Origin: CAVRRZ01 sp963723745
GTDB taxonomy: Bacteria; Actinomycetota; Actinomycetes; Mycobacteriales; Geodermatophilaceae
Length of the DNA stretch: 64,000 nt
NCBI GenBank assembly: GCA_963723745.1
Contig: CAVRRZ010000005.1
Coordinates: 1,565,141-1,629,140 of the forward strand
Reading direction: 5' to 3'
The notes under the pieces were generated by a model. It was not told the DNA's origin, did no database searches, and saw nothing but the letters and a program-made list of their open reading frames with translations. Below are positions 9,462 through 18,627 of the stretch, piece by piece. Every line of letters begins with the position of its first letter. The stretch's first letter is position 1. Position numbers and translations under genes: made by a program.

Positions 9462-10492
9462 CCGCGGACGACGTCGATCGGCAGGGAGCTGTCGGCGCCG
9501 AGCTCCGGGTCCGAGGGCGCGACCCCTGCCGCGACCAGCCGGGAGCCGAGCGCGGCCACCATGGCGCCGTTGTCGGTGCACAGGCGCGGGCTGGGCACGC
9601 GCAGCACGATCCCGGCCGCCGCGCAGCGCTCCTCGGCCAGCGCGCGCAGCCGCGAGTTGGCCGCGACCCCGCCACCGAGCACCAGGTGGTCGACGCCGTG
9701 CTCCCGGCACGCGCGCACGGCCTTGGCGGTGAGGACGTCGGCCACCGCCTCCTGGAACGACGCCGCCACGTCGGCCACCGGCACCGGCTCACCCGCCCGC
9801 TGCCGGGCCTCGACCCAGCGCGCGACGGCGGTCTTCAGGCCCGAGAACGAGAAGTCGAACGCCGGGTCCCGCGGACCGGTCATCCCCCGCGGGAAGCCGA
9901 TCGCGGCCGGGTCGCCCTCGCGCGCGGCCCGGTCGATCGGCGGGCCGCCCGGGAACGGCAGCCCCAGCACGCGGGCCACCTTGTCGAACGCCTCCCCCGC
10001 CGCGTCGTCCACCGTGCGGCCCAGCGACGTCACCTCCCGGGCGAGGTCGGGCACGAGCAGCAGCGAGCTGTGCCCCCCGGAGACCAGCAGCGCGATCGAC
10101 GGCTCCGCCAGGGGGCCGTGCTGCAACTCGTCGACGGCCACGTGCGCGGCGAGGTGGTTGACGCCGTACAGCGGCACGTCCAGCGCCAGCGCGTAGGCCT
10201 TGGCGGCGGCGACGCCGACCAGCAGTGCGCCGGTCAGCCCGGGTCCGGCGGTCACGGCGACGGCATCGACGTCGGACGCCGACACCCCGGCGTCCACCAG
10301 CGCCCGGTGCACGGTCGGGACCATCGCCTCCAGGTGCGCGCGCGAGGCGATCTCGGGGACGACGCCGCCGAAGCGCTCGTGCTCGTCGACCGACGTGGCC
10401 AGCGCGTCGGCCAGCAGCGTCCGGCCGCGGACCAGGCCCACGCCGGTCTCGTCGCACGACGTCTCGAACCCGATCACCAGCGGCTCGTTCAT
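9458..10492 (-). CDS. tsaD: tRNA N6-threonylcarbamoyladenosine transferase TsaD
   Basis: TsaD transfers threonylcarbamoyl to A37 of ANN-decoding tRNAs, working with TsaB and TsaE. The 344-residue protein has the N-terminal IGFETSCDETG signature, the metal ligands in NHLAAH, the phosphate loop VSGGHSSLL and a C-terminal DNGAMVAALG motif. ATG 10492 overlaps the rimI stop by four bases (ATGA). It is the last gene of the tsaB-rimI-tsaD unit. Confidence 0.97.
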   Translation of the reverse strand: MNEPLVIGFETSCDETGVGLVRGRTLLADALATSVDEHERFGGVVPEIASRAHLEAMVPTVHRALVDAGVSASDVDAVAVTAGPGLTGALLVGVAAAKAYALALDVPLYGVNHLAAHVAVDELQHGPLAEPSIALLVSGGHSSLLLVPDLAREVTSLGRTVDDAAGEAFDKVARVLGLPFPGGPPIDRAAREGDPAAIGFPRGMTGPRDPAFDFSFSGLKTAVARWVEARQRAGEPVPVADVAASFQEAVADVLTAKAVRACREHGVDHLVLGGGVAANSRLRALAEERCAAAGIVLRVPSPRLCTDNGAMVAALGSRLVAAGVAPSDPELGADSSLPIDVVRG

Positions 10493-10935
10493 GCCCTCGT
10501 CCGCTTCATCACCACGGCGTCCGTCCCACTCGGTTGGTAGTACCGCGGCCGGCGGCCGATCGCCGCGAAGCCGCGACGCCGGTACATGGCCAGCGCCCGC
10601 TCGTTGTCCGACCGCACCTCCAGCAGCACGACGGGGCTGCGCCGGTCGGCCTCCTCCAGCAGCGCGTCGAGCAGCCGCGACCCGATGCCCTCGCCCTGCC
10701 GGTCGGGCGCGACACCGATCGTCGAGACGTGCGCCTCGTCGTCGTAGGCGATCAGTCCCGCCCAGCCGATCAGACCCGACCCGTTCTCGGCGACCAGGTA
10801 GTGCCGGGTGTCGGTCATCGACAGCTCGTCGCGGTACATCGCCGCGGTCCACGTGTCCGGCGAGAAGAGCGTCTCCTCCAGCCCGAGCACGGCGGGCAGG
10901 TCGTCCTCGGTCATCTGCCGCAGCCGGACCGTCAC
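10489..10935 (-). CDS. rimI: Ribosomal protein S18-alanine N-acetyltransferase RimI
   Basis: A 148-residue GNAT acetyltransferase. The acetyl-CoA loop reads APDRQGEGIGSRLL, and the C-terminal NERALAMYRRRGF is the usual GNAT ending. It starts at GTG 10935, overlapping the tsaB stop by four bases (GTGA), and overlaps tsaD at its end. Placement between tsaB and tsaD is the standard actinobacterial arrangement. Whether it acetylates S18 or other N-termini in this organism cannot be told from sequence. Confidence 0.93.
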   Translation of the reverse strand: MTVRLRQMTEDDLPAVLGLEETLFSPDTWTAAMYRDELSMTDTRHYLVAENGSGLIGWAGLIAYDDEAHVSTIGVAPDRQGEGIGSRLLDALLEEADRRSPVVLLEVRSDNERALAMYRRRGFAAIGRRPRYYQPSGTDAVVMKRTRA

Positions 10936-11582
10936 GGCCGGGTCACCGCCTTCGCCGCCGCCGGCGGCACGGCGTCCGGACGGCGGAGGTAGAGCGGGAG
11001 CAGCGGGCCCGCGGACGACGGGTCGGCCAACCGGGGGCCGGCCGCCCGCAGCAGCCCCGCGGTCGTCACCGCGGCGGGCGCGACGGGAGCCCCGAGCCGC
11101 TCGGCGAAGGCCGGGTCGCCGACGTAGGGGCCCGGGACGTCGAGGCCCTCGGGCCGCTGCACGCCGGGCCCGTCGAGGCGCGCATCGTCGGCGTCGTAGC
11201 GGGCCCAGTAGACCTCGCGCCGCCGGGCGTCGGTGACCACGGTGCGCGCGCCCGAGCCGACCGCGTCCAGCGAGCACACCCCGACCGCGGGCAGACCGCG
11301 TGCGTCGGCGAGCGTGGCCGCGGTGACCACGCCGACGCGCAGGCCGGTGAACGGTCCGGGGCCCAGTCCGACGACGACGGCCCCGAGGTCGCCCATGCCG
11401 ACCCCGGCGTCGGCGAGCGCCGCCCGGATCGCGGGGGTGAGCAGCTCCGCGTGCCGCGTGCCGGACGCCAGCGCCTGCTCGGCGAGGACGTCGACGGCGG
11501 GACCCCCGGGTCCCTCGGGCGACCAGCGCGCCACCCCGGCGACCAGCGTCGGGGTGGCGGTGTCGAGGGCGAGGACGAGCAC
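10932..11582 (-). CDS. tsaB: tRNA threonylcarbamoyladenosine biosynthesis protein TsaB
   Basis: TsaB is the inactive ASKHA-fold partner of TsaD in t6A synthesis. The 216-residue protein begins at GTG 11582 (LVLALDTATPTLVAG) and has the family's GLGPGPFTGLRVGV segment. It lacks the metal ligands found in TsaD, as expected. It leads a tightly overlapping tsaB-rimI-tsaD unit. The tsaE gene, usually immediately upstream, is separated here by a lipoprotein gene on the other strand. Confidence 0.95.
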   Translation of the reverse strand: MLVLALDTATPTLVAGVARWSPEGPGGPAVDVLAEQALASGTRHAELLTPAIRAALADAGVGMGDLGAVVVGLGPGPFTGLRVGVVTAATLADARGLPAVGVCSLDAVGSGARTVVTDARRREVYWARYDADDARLDGPGVQRPEGLDVPGPYVGDPAFAERLGAPVAPAAVTTAGLLRAAGPRLADPSSAGPLLPLYLRRPDAVPPAAAKAVTRP

Positions 11583-11693
11583 GAGCGCCCAGGGTAGTTG
11601 GCGCCCCCCGAGGTCCGCCCGGCGTCAAGCTCTGCGGCCGTCCGGCCGATGTCGGTAGGGACCACACGTCGCGGCGGAACGGGGACCCCAGCC

Positions 11694-12440
11694 ATGCACG
11701 GCCGATGGAGGAGAGCGCTCGGCGCGCTCGGCCTGGCGGCGTCGGTGCTCGCCACGGCGGCGTGCGGCCCGCCGCAAGGGCAGGCGACGGCGGACACCGC
11801 GCCACCGTTCCCCGGCGTCGAGGACGCCGTGCGCCCCAGCGAGGGCAGGGTGGAGCCGCCGACGGTCGAGCGGATGAACTTCCGCACCGGTCAGCCCACC
11901 ACCGTGTTCGGCCGCCGGGAGGTGGCCCGGGGCTACGCCGAGGCCGTGTGGTTCGCCGCGGCCACGACGTTCGCCACCCGGACGATGGTCCCGGGCCCGT
12001 CGTGGACCAGCACCGCGTTCCTGCGGCACACCGACCGCATGACCGACGAGCTGGCAGCGACCCACCGGGAGACCGTCGACGACTGCTTCGCCGGCGACTC
12101 CCTGGCCTGCGGCACGATGGACCTGACGAGCTACTACTGGCTCGACCACGACGGGTACCGCCTGCAGCGCAGCGGGCCGCTGGTGGTCGACCACGAGATC
12201 CACGAGGCCGGCGTCTGGGTGACCAGCTGGGAGGGCGAGGACCAGCTGGCGGTGCGCTTCGAGCAACGCGGCGGCATCCGCGTCGGCAAGAGCGGCGAGG
12301 ACTACGTGATCCCGCTGATCAAGGACGCCACGTACTGGCTGTCCCCCGCCCCCGAGGGCAGCGAGCACGCCTGGGAGATCGACGGGATCGACGCGGCCTA
12401 CGTCGTCCGCCCACCCGAGCCGGACACCGGCAGGTACTAG
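11694..12440 (+). CDS. Putative lipoprotein of unknown function
   Basis: A 248-residue protein starting at ATG 11694 with a lipoprotein signal: basic MHGRWRR, a hydrophobic stretch, and lipobox ATAAC with the lipidated Cys. The mature part starts with a Pro/Thr-rich linker, then a folded domain with several Trp and Tyr and two Cys (DDCFAGDSLACG) that could form a disulfide outside the membrane. I do not recognise a family. It lies alone on the plus strand between tsaB and tsaE, and it interrupts what is usually a continuous tsa unit. Confidence 0.8.
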   Translation: MHGRWRRALGALGLAASVLATAACGPPQGQATADTAPPFPGVEDAVRPSEGRVEPPTVERMNFRTGQPTTVFGRREVARGYAEAVWFAAATTFATRTMVPGPSWTSTAFLRHTDRMTDELAATHRETVDDCFAGDSLACGTMDLTSYYWLDHDGYRLQRSGPLVVDHEIHEAGVWVTSWEGEDQLAVRFEQRGGIRVGKSGEDYVIPLIKDATYWLSPAPEGSEHAWEIDGIDAAYVVRPPEPDTGRY

Positions 12441-12456
12441 CGCCGCGTCCGGCGGC

Positions 12457-12903
12457 TCACCCGAGACGGGCCTCCCACGAGGCGCCGTGCGGCACGAGCT
12501 CCGCCGTCCGGACGTCGTCGTCACGGCGGTCCAGGCGCACCTCGAGGTGCTCGTCGGCGAGCTGCTCGACCAGTCCCTGCCCCCACTCGACGACTGTCAC
12601 CGACGTGCCCACGGTGACGTCGAGGTCGAGGTCGTCGACGTCGGCCATCGAGCCGAGCCGGTACGCGTCGACGTGCACCAGCGGCAGCTGTCCCCCGCGG
12701 TGCACGCGGGCGATCACGAAGGTCGGCGACGTCACCGGCTCGCGCACGCCCAGCGCCGCGCCGAGACCCTGCGTGAGCGCCGTCTTGCCCGCCCCCAGGG
12801 GGCCCACCAGGACGACGAGGTCACCCGGCCGGACCAGCCGGGCCAGGTCCGCGCCCAGCGCGCGGGTGTCCTCGACGGTGGGCAGCACGTGCGATCGGTT
12901 CAC
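12457..12903 (-). CDS. tsaE: tRNA threonylcarbamoyladenosine biosynthesis ATPase TsaE
   Basis: TsaE is the ATPase that powers the TsaB-TsaD complex. The 148-residue protein carries the Walker A GPLGAGKTALTQG, the switch TSPTFVIARVH and the LVHVDAYRL strand. GTG 12903 overlaps the stop of the upstream uracil-DNA glycosylase gene by four bases (GTGA), so the two are coupled. Confidence 0.96.
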   Translation of the reverse strand: MNRSHVLPTVEDTRALGADLARLVRPGDLVVLVGPLGAGKTALTQGLGAALGVREPVTSPTFVIARVHRGGQLPLVHVDAYRLGSMADVDDLDLDVTVGTSVTVVEWGQGLVEQLADEHLEVRLDRRDDDVRTAELVPHGASWEARLG

Positions 12904-13532
12904 GGGACGCTCCTCGCCGCGGCGGTCAGATCGGCGAGCAGCGCGGCGCGGGGGGCGCCGGCCGGGCCGAACCGGAGGGCCGCCGACGGGTGGTAGGTGA
13001 CGTGCAGCGGGCGACCCTCCCAGGTCGTCGGCCCCTGCTCGCGTGCGCGGGAGAGCACGGTGCGCGGCCCCAGGAACCACCTGGCCGCCGACAGGCCCAG
13101 CGCCACGATCGCCGGCGGGTCGAGCAGCTCGACCTGGCGGCGCAGCCAGCCGCTGCAGCGGGCCACCTCCGCGGGCCGGGGGGTGCGGTTGGCCGGCGGG
13201 CGGCACTTGACCACGTTCAGGACGGCGACCTCGCTCCGGTCCAGCCCGGCCTCGGTGAGCACCTGGTCGAGGAGCCGGCCGGACCTGCCGACGAAGGGGC
13301 GGCCGGTCTCGTCCTCGGTCGCGCCCGGTGCCTCGCCGACCAGCACGAGGCGCGGTCGCCCGGACACCGGCACGTCGCCGACCACCACGTGCTGTCGCGT
13401 CGCCGCGAGCTCGGGGCAGGCCAGGCAGCCGCGCGCGGCCTCGGCCAGCGCCGTCCAGTCGGTCGCCGCCCGGGCGATGGCCGCCACCTCGTCGGCCGGG
13501 GCGTCGCGCCGAGGCGGTCGGGGGGCGGCCAC
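12900..13532 (-). CDS. Uracil-DNA glycosylase, family 4 (iron-sulfur)
   Basis: A 210-residue DNA repair enzyme that removes uracil from DNA. It has the family 4 motif GEAPG followed by EDETGRPFVGRSG, four cysteines placed to ligate a [4Fe-4S] cluster (CLACP near residue 36, then VVKCRPP and ARCSGW), and the C-terminal TYHPSAALR motif. The KRRIH insertion of the cross-linking UdgX group is not seen. GTG 13532 is the only plausible start. It is coupled to tsaE, and a repair enzyme in this slot is common in actinobacteria. Confidence 0.92.
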   Translation of the reverse strand: MAAPRPPRRDAPADEVAAIARAATDWTALAEAARGCLACPELAATRQHVVVGDVPVSGRPRLVLVGEAPGATEDETGRPFVGRSGRLLDQVLTEAGLDRSEVAVLNVVKCRPPANRTPRPAEVARCSGWLRRQVELLDPPAIVALGLSAARWFLGPRTVLSRAREQGPTTWEGRPLHVTYHPSAALRFGPAGAPRAALLADLTAAARSVP

Positions 13533-13631
13533 TCCCGCACCCTAACCGCGTGGGACCACGGACCCTTCCGGCCCCCGGCACCGAGTGGGAACCTGCGCCC
13601 GGAGCACGCCACGGGAAGGGGTCGAGGGCAG

Positions 13632-14264
13632 ATGACGGCTTACCGGGGGCTCGCCGAGCTCGACGTCTACGACATCGCCCACCTCGCGGGGTCCGCCGAC
13701 CGGATGATCGACGCCGCGCTCGTCGCGCTCGTCGAGTCGGGCCGGGTGCGGGTCCACTCGCCCGGTGAACTGGTGACCCACGACCCGACCCGCCGGCACC
13801 CGGTCGAGGCCGCGGTGCTCGACGCGATCGGCCCGGCCGGTCACCGCTCGGTCGACACGATCCGCTGGCGGCTGACCAGCGACGACCGCATCCTCGCCGT
13901 CGGCCGTCGGCTCCGCGACGACGGGCTGCTCAGCGCGGTGCCCATGCCACGCCGCAGCGGCCGACGGCTGGCGCCCACCTACGCCGGCCGGCGCCTGCTC
14001 CGCGAGGTCACCGCGAACCCGCCGGCCGACGTGGTTGCGGGGGCCACCGAAGCGATGGCCGTCGCGCTGCGCGGACGGGAGGCGATGAGCGACACCGCGT
14101 TGTGCGCCGCGGTCTTCGAGCAGCCGCGCTTCCGACCGAGCACCGAGGGCGGCAAGCACGCCCCGCACGAGCTCGAGTACGCCGACGGCTGGGACGCCGC
14201 CCGGCGCACCCAGGCGCAGGTTCTCGCCCAGTACAGCAGGCACGCCTACTTCGGTTCGAGCTGA
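13632..14264 (+). CDS. Uncharacterised protein, TIGR04222-like
   Basis: A 210-residue protein starting at ATG 13632. Its first part resembles the repeated two-winged segments of TIGR04222 proteins (YDIAHLAGSADRMIDAALVALVESGRVRV, shown here in pieces: YDIAHLAGS, then DAALVALVESG), with a second similar unit at about residues 55-110 (HPVEAAVLDAIG, RRLRDDGLL). The usual membrane segments and Gly/Cys-rich tail of that family are absent. Function is unknown. Confidence 0.6.
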   Translation: MTAYRGLAELDVYDIAHLAGSADRMIDAALVALVESGRVRVHSPGELVTHDPTRRHPVEAAVLDAIGPAGHRSVDTIRWRLTSDDRILAVGRRLRDDGLLSAVPMPRRSGRRLAPTYAGRRLLREVTANPPADVVAGATEAMAVALRGREAMSDTALCAAVFEQPRFRPSTEGGKHAPHELEYADGWDAARRTQAQVLAQYSRHAYFGSS

Positions 14265-14356
14265 CATGGCCGGACCCGGGCGGGCTGTCGTGGACGTCTA
14301 CGAGGCCGCCTAGCTCGGCGGCGGGCCGGTGGCGGCGACGGCGGAGGCGCCTGAGG

Positions 14357-15517
14357 TCAGCGCGCGGGTACGCCGACCCTGCGCAGCAGCCGGATGAGCG
14401 CCGCGGTGACCTCCTCGGGCTTCTCCAGCGGCACCATGTGGCCGGCGTCGGGCACGACGACGTAGTCGACCGCGTCTCCCCCCGTCCGGCCGAGGAGGTC
14501 GACGAGCACGTCGCTGTGCTCCTTCGGGATCAGCCGGTCCTGGTCTCCGGTGAGCACCAGCGCGGGCACCCGCTTCAGCGGCTCCAGCGACGCGGTCTCG
14601 TCCAGGCCGGCGATGGCCGGGTAGAACTCGGCGATCACGTCGACCGGGGTGCCCGCGATCATCGCGTCGACGTAGCGGGCCAGCGCCGGTGAGACGTCGG
14701 AGGCGAACGAGAGCGACCGGGTGACGGCCGAGACGACGTCCGCGGCGACCCTCCGGGTCCGCTCGGCGAGCACCGGACGGCGGCGCATCGTGTACGCCGC
14801 GATCGGGAGCAGCGCGCCGCGCACCCGGGTGAGCATCTCGGGCATGCCGAAGTGGAGTTCGGCGAGGTTGCCGCTGGACGTCGACATCAGCGCCGCTCCG
14901 ACGACGCGGTCGCCGAAGAGCTCCGGCTGCACCGCCGCCAGCGCCATGATCGTCATGCCGCCCATCGAGTGCCCGACCAGCACCACCGGCCCGCGCGGCA
15001 CCCGCGCCTCGAGCACGGCCGCGAGGTCGTGCCCGAGCTGGCGCATGGTGGACCGCTCGGCCGCGCCGCGACCCGACGCCCCGTGGCCGCGCTGGTCGTA
15101 GAAGACCAGCCGGGCATCGGGGCGGTGTCCGTTCGCGGTGGCCAGCGACTCGGCCAGCACGCGCCGCTGGAACCCCCACGAGGCCATCGACAGCGTGTAC
15201 CCGTGCACGAACACGACCGTCAGGGGCGCGTCCTTCGGTCCGATCTCGTCGACGGCCAGCAGCACGCCGTCGTCGGTGTGCACCAGCGCCGTCCGGTCGG
15301 CGGGGTGGGCCGCCGCGCCCAACGGGTCGACGTGCCGCAGGTCGGCCGCCGACATGGTGCTGCCGGCCGGGCCGAACTGCCCGGCCTGCACCCGGCGGGC
15401 CGCGGCCCGCGTGACGGCGAGGCCGACGGCCGTGCCTGCGGCCGCCAGGCCGACGACCGCACCGGCGATGCCGGCGTTGCGCCTGCGGTGCTGACCCGAG
15501 GGTGGCCTGCGCGACAT
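14357..15517 (-). CDS. Alpha/beta hydrolase, membrane-anchored or secreted
   Basis: A 386-residue hydrolase. After a basic N-terminus (MSRRPPSGQHRRR) comes a hydrophobic segment at about residues 15-35, which acts as an anchor or signal. The fold shows the oxyanion VFVHGYTLS, the nucleophile elbow GHSMGG, the acid within LTGDQDRLIP and the catalytic His in PDAGHMVPLE. ATG 15517 overlaps the alr stop by one base (TGATG). The same alr-hydrolase pairing occurs in Mycobacterium and Streptomyces. The substrate is unknown. Confidence 0.87.
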   Translation of the reverse strand: MSRRPPSGQHRRRNAGIAGAVVGLAAAGTAVGLAVTRAAARRVQAGQFGPAGSTMSAADLRHVDPLGAAAHPADRTALVHTDDGVLLAVDEIGPKDAPLTVVFVHGYTLSMASWGFQRRVLAESLATANGHRPDARLVFYDQRGHGASGRGAAERSTMRQLGHDLAAVLEARVPRGPVVLVGHSMGGMTIMALAAVQPELFGDRVVGAALMSTSSGNLAELHFGMPEMLTRVRGALLPIAAYTMRRRPVLAERTRRVAADVVSAVTRSLSFASDVSPALARYVDAMIAGTPVDVIAEFYPAIAGLDETASLEPLKRVPALVLTGDQDRLIPKEHSDVLVDLLGRTGGDAVDYVVVPDAGHMVPLEKPEEVTAALIRLLRRVGVPAR

Positions 15518-16656
15518 CACACCGCCCCGGCCGAACCCACGTAGCGCCGGGTGAACCGGCCGCCGACCCGTGTGACGAGCTCGTAGTGGATGGTGTCCAG
15601 CGCGTCGGCCCACTGCTGGGCGGTCGGCTCACCGGCGTCGCCCGGGCCCCACAGCACGACCTCGTCACCGGCGTCGGCCCCGTCGTCCCCGATGTCGAGC
15701 ACGAACTGGTCCATGCACACCCGGCCGGCGATCGTGCGCCGCGCCCCCGCGGCCAGCACCGGCGCCCGGCTGCCGGCGGCCCGGGGGACGCCGTCGGCGT
15801 AGCCGACCGGGATCAGCGCCAGCGTGGTCTCGCGGTCGGTGACGTACGTGTGGCCGTAGGACACGCCGGCCCCCGCGGGCACGCGCTTGGTCAGGGCGAT
15901 CCGCGCCCGCACGGTCATCGCCGGACGCAGGCCGTAGGCGGTGGGGTCCGGCCCGCCGAGGGGATCCAGTCCGTAGAGCGCGACCCCCGGCCGCACCATG
16001 TCGTACCAGGTGTCGGGCAGCGCAACCGTCGCGGCCGAGTTCGCCAGGTGCAGCCGGGCGTCGGTGAGCCCCGCGGCGCGCGCCACCGCGACCGCCTCCT
16101 CGAACACGCGCACCTGCGCGCCGATCGTCGGGTGGGTGGGCGCGTCGGCGTAGGCCATGTGGCTCCAGAGGCCGACGACGGCGACGGAGCCGTCGGCCTG
16201 CGCGTCCGCCGCCGCGGCGACCAGCGCCGGCCAGGCCGACGGCGGCGCACCCTCCCGGGAGAGCCCGGTGTCGACGCACAGGTGCACCCGCGCCGTCCGC
16301 CCGGTGGCACGGGCCGCCGACACCACCGCGGCCAGACCCCACCCGGCGCTGACCGACACCTCGACGTCGGCCTCGAGCGCGGGGGTGAAGTCGGTGCCCG
16401 GCCCGTGCAGCCAGGCCAGGACGGGGGCGCGGATGCCGCCCGCCCGCAGGGCGAGCGCCTCCTCCAGGACGGCGACGCCCAGCGCGTCGGCGCCCCCGGC
16501 GAGCACGGCCCGGGCAGCGGGCAGCAGCCCGTGGCCGTACCCGTCGGCCTTGACCACCGCCATGAGCGGCCGGTCGACCCGGGCGCGGAGCACGGCGGTG
16601 TTGGCCGCGATGGCGTCGAGGTCGACGACCACCTCGGCGCGGGCGGGGTCGGTCAC
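15517..16656 (-). CDS. alr: Alanine racemase
   Basis: Alr makes D-alanine for peptidoglycan with pyridoxal phosphate. The 379-residue protein has the PLP lysine in AVVKADGYGHG and the catalytic tyrosine in AGVSYGHTY of the second domain. It starts at GTG 16656 (VTDPARAEVV), overlapping the nnr stop by four bases (GTGA). Confidence 0.97.
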   Translation of the reverse strand: MTDPARAEVVVDLDAIAANTAVLRARVDRPLMAVVKADGYGHGLLPAARAVLAGGADALGVAVLEEALALRAGGIRAPVLAWLHGPGTDFTPALEADVEVSVSAGWGLAAVVSAARATGRTARVHLCVDTGLSREGAPPSAWPALVAAAADAQADGSVAVVGLWSHMAYADAPTHPTIGAQVRVFEEAVAVARAAGLTDARLHLANSAATVALPDTWYDMVRPGVALYGLDPLGGPDPTAYGLRPAMTVRARIALTKRVPAGAGVSYGHTYVTDRETTLALIPVGYADGVPRAAGSRAPVLAAGARRTIAGRVCMDQFVLDIGDDGADAGDEVVLWGPGDAGEPTAQQWADALDTIHYELVTRVGGRFTRRYVGSAGAV

Positions 16657-18125
16657 GCCCTCGAGTCTCCCAGGCGGGCCGGCGACATCCCGCGCACCCG
16701 GCCGATCGCCTCCGGCAGCCGCCGGATCAGGTCGCCGGCCAGCAGCGGCCCCCGCTCGGCGGCCAGCTGCCCGGCGCGGCCGTGCAGGTGCGCAGCGGTC
16801 GCCGCGGCCTCTACGGGGGGCAACCCGGCCGCCAGCAGCGCCCCGCAGATGCCGGAGAGCACGTCTCCCGTGCCGGCCGTCGCCAGCCACGGGGTGCCGG
16901 TGCCGTTGACGTAGGCCGTGCCGCCGGGCCCGGCGACCACGGTGGCGTCCCCCTTGAGCAGGACGACGGCCCCCAGGTCGTCGGCCAGCCCCCGCGCCGC
17001 GCCGATCCGGTCCGCCCCGACCTCCGACCCGAAGCGGGCGAACTCGCGGTCGTGCGGGGTGAGCAGCGTGGGCCCCGCCCGGCCGCGGACCAGCTCCGGG
17101 CGCTCGGCGAGCAGCGTCAGCCCGTCGGCGTCGACCACCACGGGCAGGTCGGTGGCCAGCACCTCGGCCAGCACGCTGCGCGCCTCGTCGTCGGTGCCCG
17201 CGCCGGGGCCGACGACCCAGCTCTGCACCCGCCCGGCCCGGCCGGGCCGACCGTCGGTGACGATCGCCTCGGGCCAGGCGGCCCGGACCCCGGCGGCGGC
17301 CGGGCCGGCGTAGCGCACCAGGCCGGGCCGGGTCCGCAGCGCAGCCCCGGTGCAGAGGACGCCGGCGCCGGGATAGGCGGACGAGCCCGCGACGATCCCC
17401 ACCACGCCCTGCGAGTACTTGTCGTCGTCCGCGGTGGGCAGCGGCAGGCGGGCCGCGGCGTCGGCATCGGTGAACCGGTGCGCCGTGGCGGGCGGCAGGT
17501 CGGGCCCGAGGCCGATGTCGACCAGGTGCACCTGGCCGGCGTGCGCACGGCCGGCGCCGACCACCAGGCCGACCTTGACCGCCCCGAACGTGACGGTGTG
17601 CATGGCCTCGAACGCCGCGCCGTCGACGGCGCCCGTGGACGCGTCGACGCCGCTGGGCACGTCGACGGCCACGGTGACCGCCGCGCCGTCCGCGGCGGCG
17701 GCGGCCAGGCGCGCGGCGTCCGCGCGGAGTCCCCCGCGACCGCCGATGCCCAGGATGCCGTCGACCGCGAGGTCGGCGCGGGCGACCAGCAGGTCGACGT
17801 CCGGGTCATCCGCCGGCCGCACCCGCCCGCCGGCCGCACGGAGGGCAGCCAGCCCGCCGGCATGCGCACGGTCGGGATCCAGGAGCACGCCGGTCACCTG
17901 CGCGCCCCGGCGGGCCAGCCGGGCGCCGGCATGGAGCGCGTCGCCGCCGTTGTTGCCGCTGCCGACCAGCAGCACGACCCGGCGTCCGTAGGAGCCGGCG
18001 AGCAGGCGCAGGCAGACGGTGGCCAGGCCGGTGGCCGCCCGTTGCATCAGCTCGCCCTCGCGGGTGCGGGCGAGCAGCGGTTCCTCCGCCGCCCGCACCT
18101 CCCCGGCCGTGTACAGGCCGATCAC
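16653..18125 (-). CDS. nnrD: Bifunctional NAD(P)HX epimerase/dehydratase
   Basis: This 490-residue protein repairs hydrated NAD(P)H. The N-terminal half is the YjeF_N epimerase (GSGNNGGDALHAG, then AVDVPSGVD), and the C-terminal half is the ADP-dependent dehydratase (LKGDATVVAGP, ATAGTGDVLSGI). The start is GTG 18125, 13 bases after acpS. Its fusion of both domains is the standard bacterial form. It overlaps alr. Confidence 0.95.
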   Translation of the reverse strand: MIGLYTAGEVRAAEEPLLARTREGELMQRAATGLATVCLRLLAGSYGRRVVLLVGSGNNGGDALHAGARLARRGAQVTGVLLDPDRAHAGGLAALRAAGGRVRPADDPDVDLLVARADLAVDGILGIGGRGGLRADAARLAAAAADGAAVTVAVDVPSGVDASTGAVDGAAFEAMHTVTFGAVKVGLVVGAGRAHAGQVHLVDIGLGPDLPPATAHRFTDADAAARLPLPTADDDKYSQGVVGIVAGSSAYPGAGVLCTGAALRTRPGLVRYAGPAAAGVRAAWPEAIVTDGRPGRAGRVQSWVVGPGAGTDDEARSVLAEVLATDLPVVVDADGLTLLAERPELVRGRAGPTLLTPHDREFARFGSEVGADRIGAARGLADDLGAVVLLKGDATVVAGPGGTAYVNGTGTPWLATAGTGDVLSGICGALLAAGLPPVEAAATAAHLHGRAGQLAAERGPLLAGDLIRRLPEAIGRVRGMSPARLGDSRA

Positions 18126-18138
18126 GGAGCCGACCCGC

Positions 18139-18531
18139 TCACGAGGGCTGACCGGTGGCGCCGAAGCCTTCGGCGATGACCACCGCCGAGGCGATCCCGC
18201 CGTCGTGGCTCAGCGAGATGTGCCACGAGGTCACGCCCAGTTGCGCGGCGCGGCCGGCGACCGTGCCCCGCACCTCCAGATGCGGCCGGCCCAGCTCGCC
18301 GACCATGACCTCCGCGTCGTGCCAGTGCAGGTCGCCGGGCGCGCCGAGGGCCTTGGCCAGCGCCTCCTTGGCCGCGAACCGGGCGGCCAGCGACTCCCCG
18401 GTGCGCGTGCCGCCCGAGGGCGTCCGTTGCTCGTCCGGGGTGAACAGCCGGTCGCGCAGGCCCGGCGTGCGGGTGAGCGACTCGGCGAACCGGTCGACCG
18501 GCACGACGTCGATCCCGATCCCGATGATCAC
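18139..18531 (-). CDS. acpS: Holo-[acyl-carrier-protein] synthase
   Basis: AcpS transfers 4'-phosphopantetheine from CoA to acyl carrier protein. The 130-residue protein carries GIGIDVVPVDRF and the FAAKEALAKALG helix, with the Asp and Glu that bind magnesium. I chose GTG 18531; a longer reading to 18588 would add non-conserved residues from the repeat region. Its order with nnr and alr is typical. Confidence 0.94.
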   Translation of the reverse strand: MIIGIGIDVVPVDRFAESLTRTPGLRDRLFTPDEQRTPSGGTRTGESLAARFAAKEALAKALGAPGDLHWHDAEVMVGELGRPHLEVRGTVAGRAAQLGVTSWHISLSHDGGIASAVVIAEGFGATGQPS

Positions 18532-18574
18532 GGGGTCAGTCTGCCCTCCGTGGTGACGTACCGGAGCGGCCCGG

Positions 18575-18627
18575 CTGCAGGGACCCACGGCGCGCGACGC
18601 GTGTCGTGGGGGGCAGCCGGGTCCTTC
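18575..18627 (-). repeat. 3'-end palindromic repeat, copy 1 (after glmS)
   Basis: About 53 bases beginning CTGCAGGGACCC and ending GGGTCCTTC on the plus strand. It directly follows the glmS stop codon when read on the minus strand. Complementary GGACCC/GGGTCC ends and an inner stem make a bulged hairpin. It is one of four related copies in the window and probably acts as a terminator or attenuator. Confidence 0.8.

Noticed and set aside
14266..14313. A 15-codon open frame after the TIGR04222-like gene
   Set aside because: No ribosome binding site, no similarity, and such short frames are expected by chance at this GC content.
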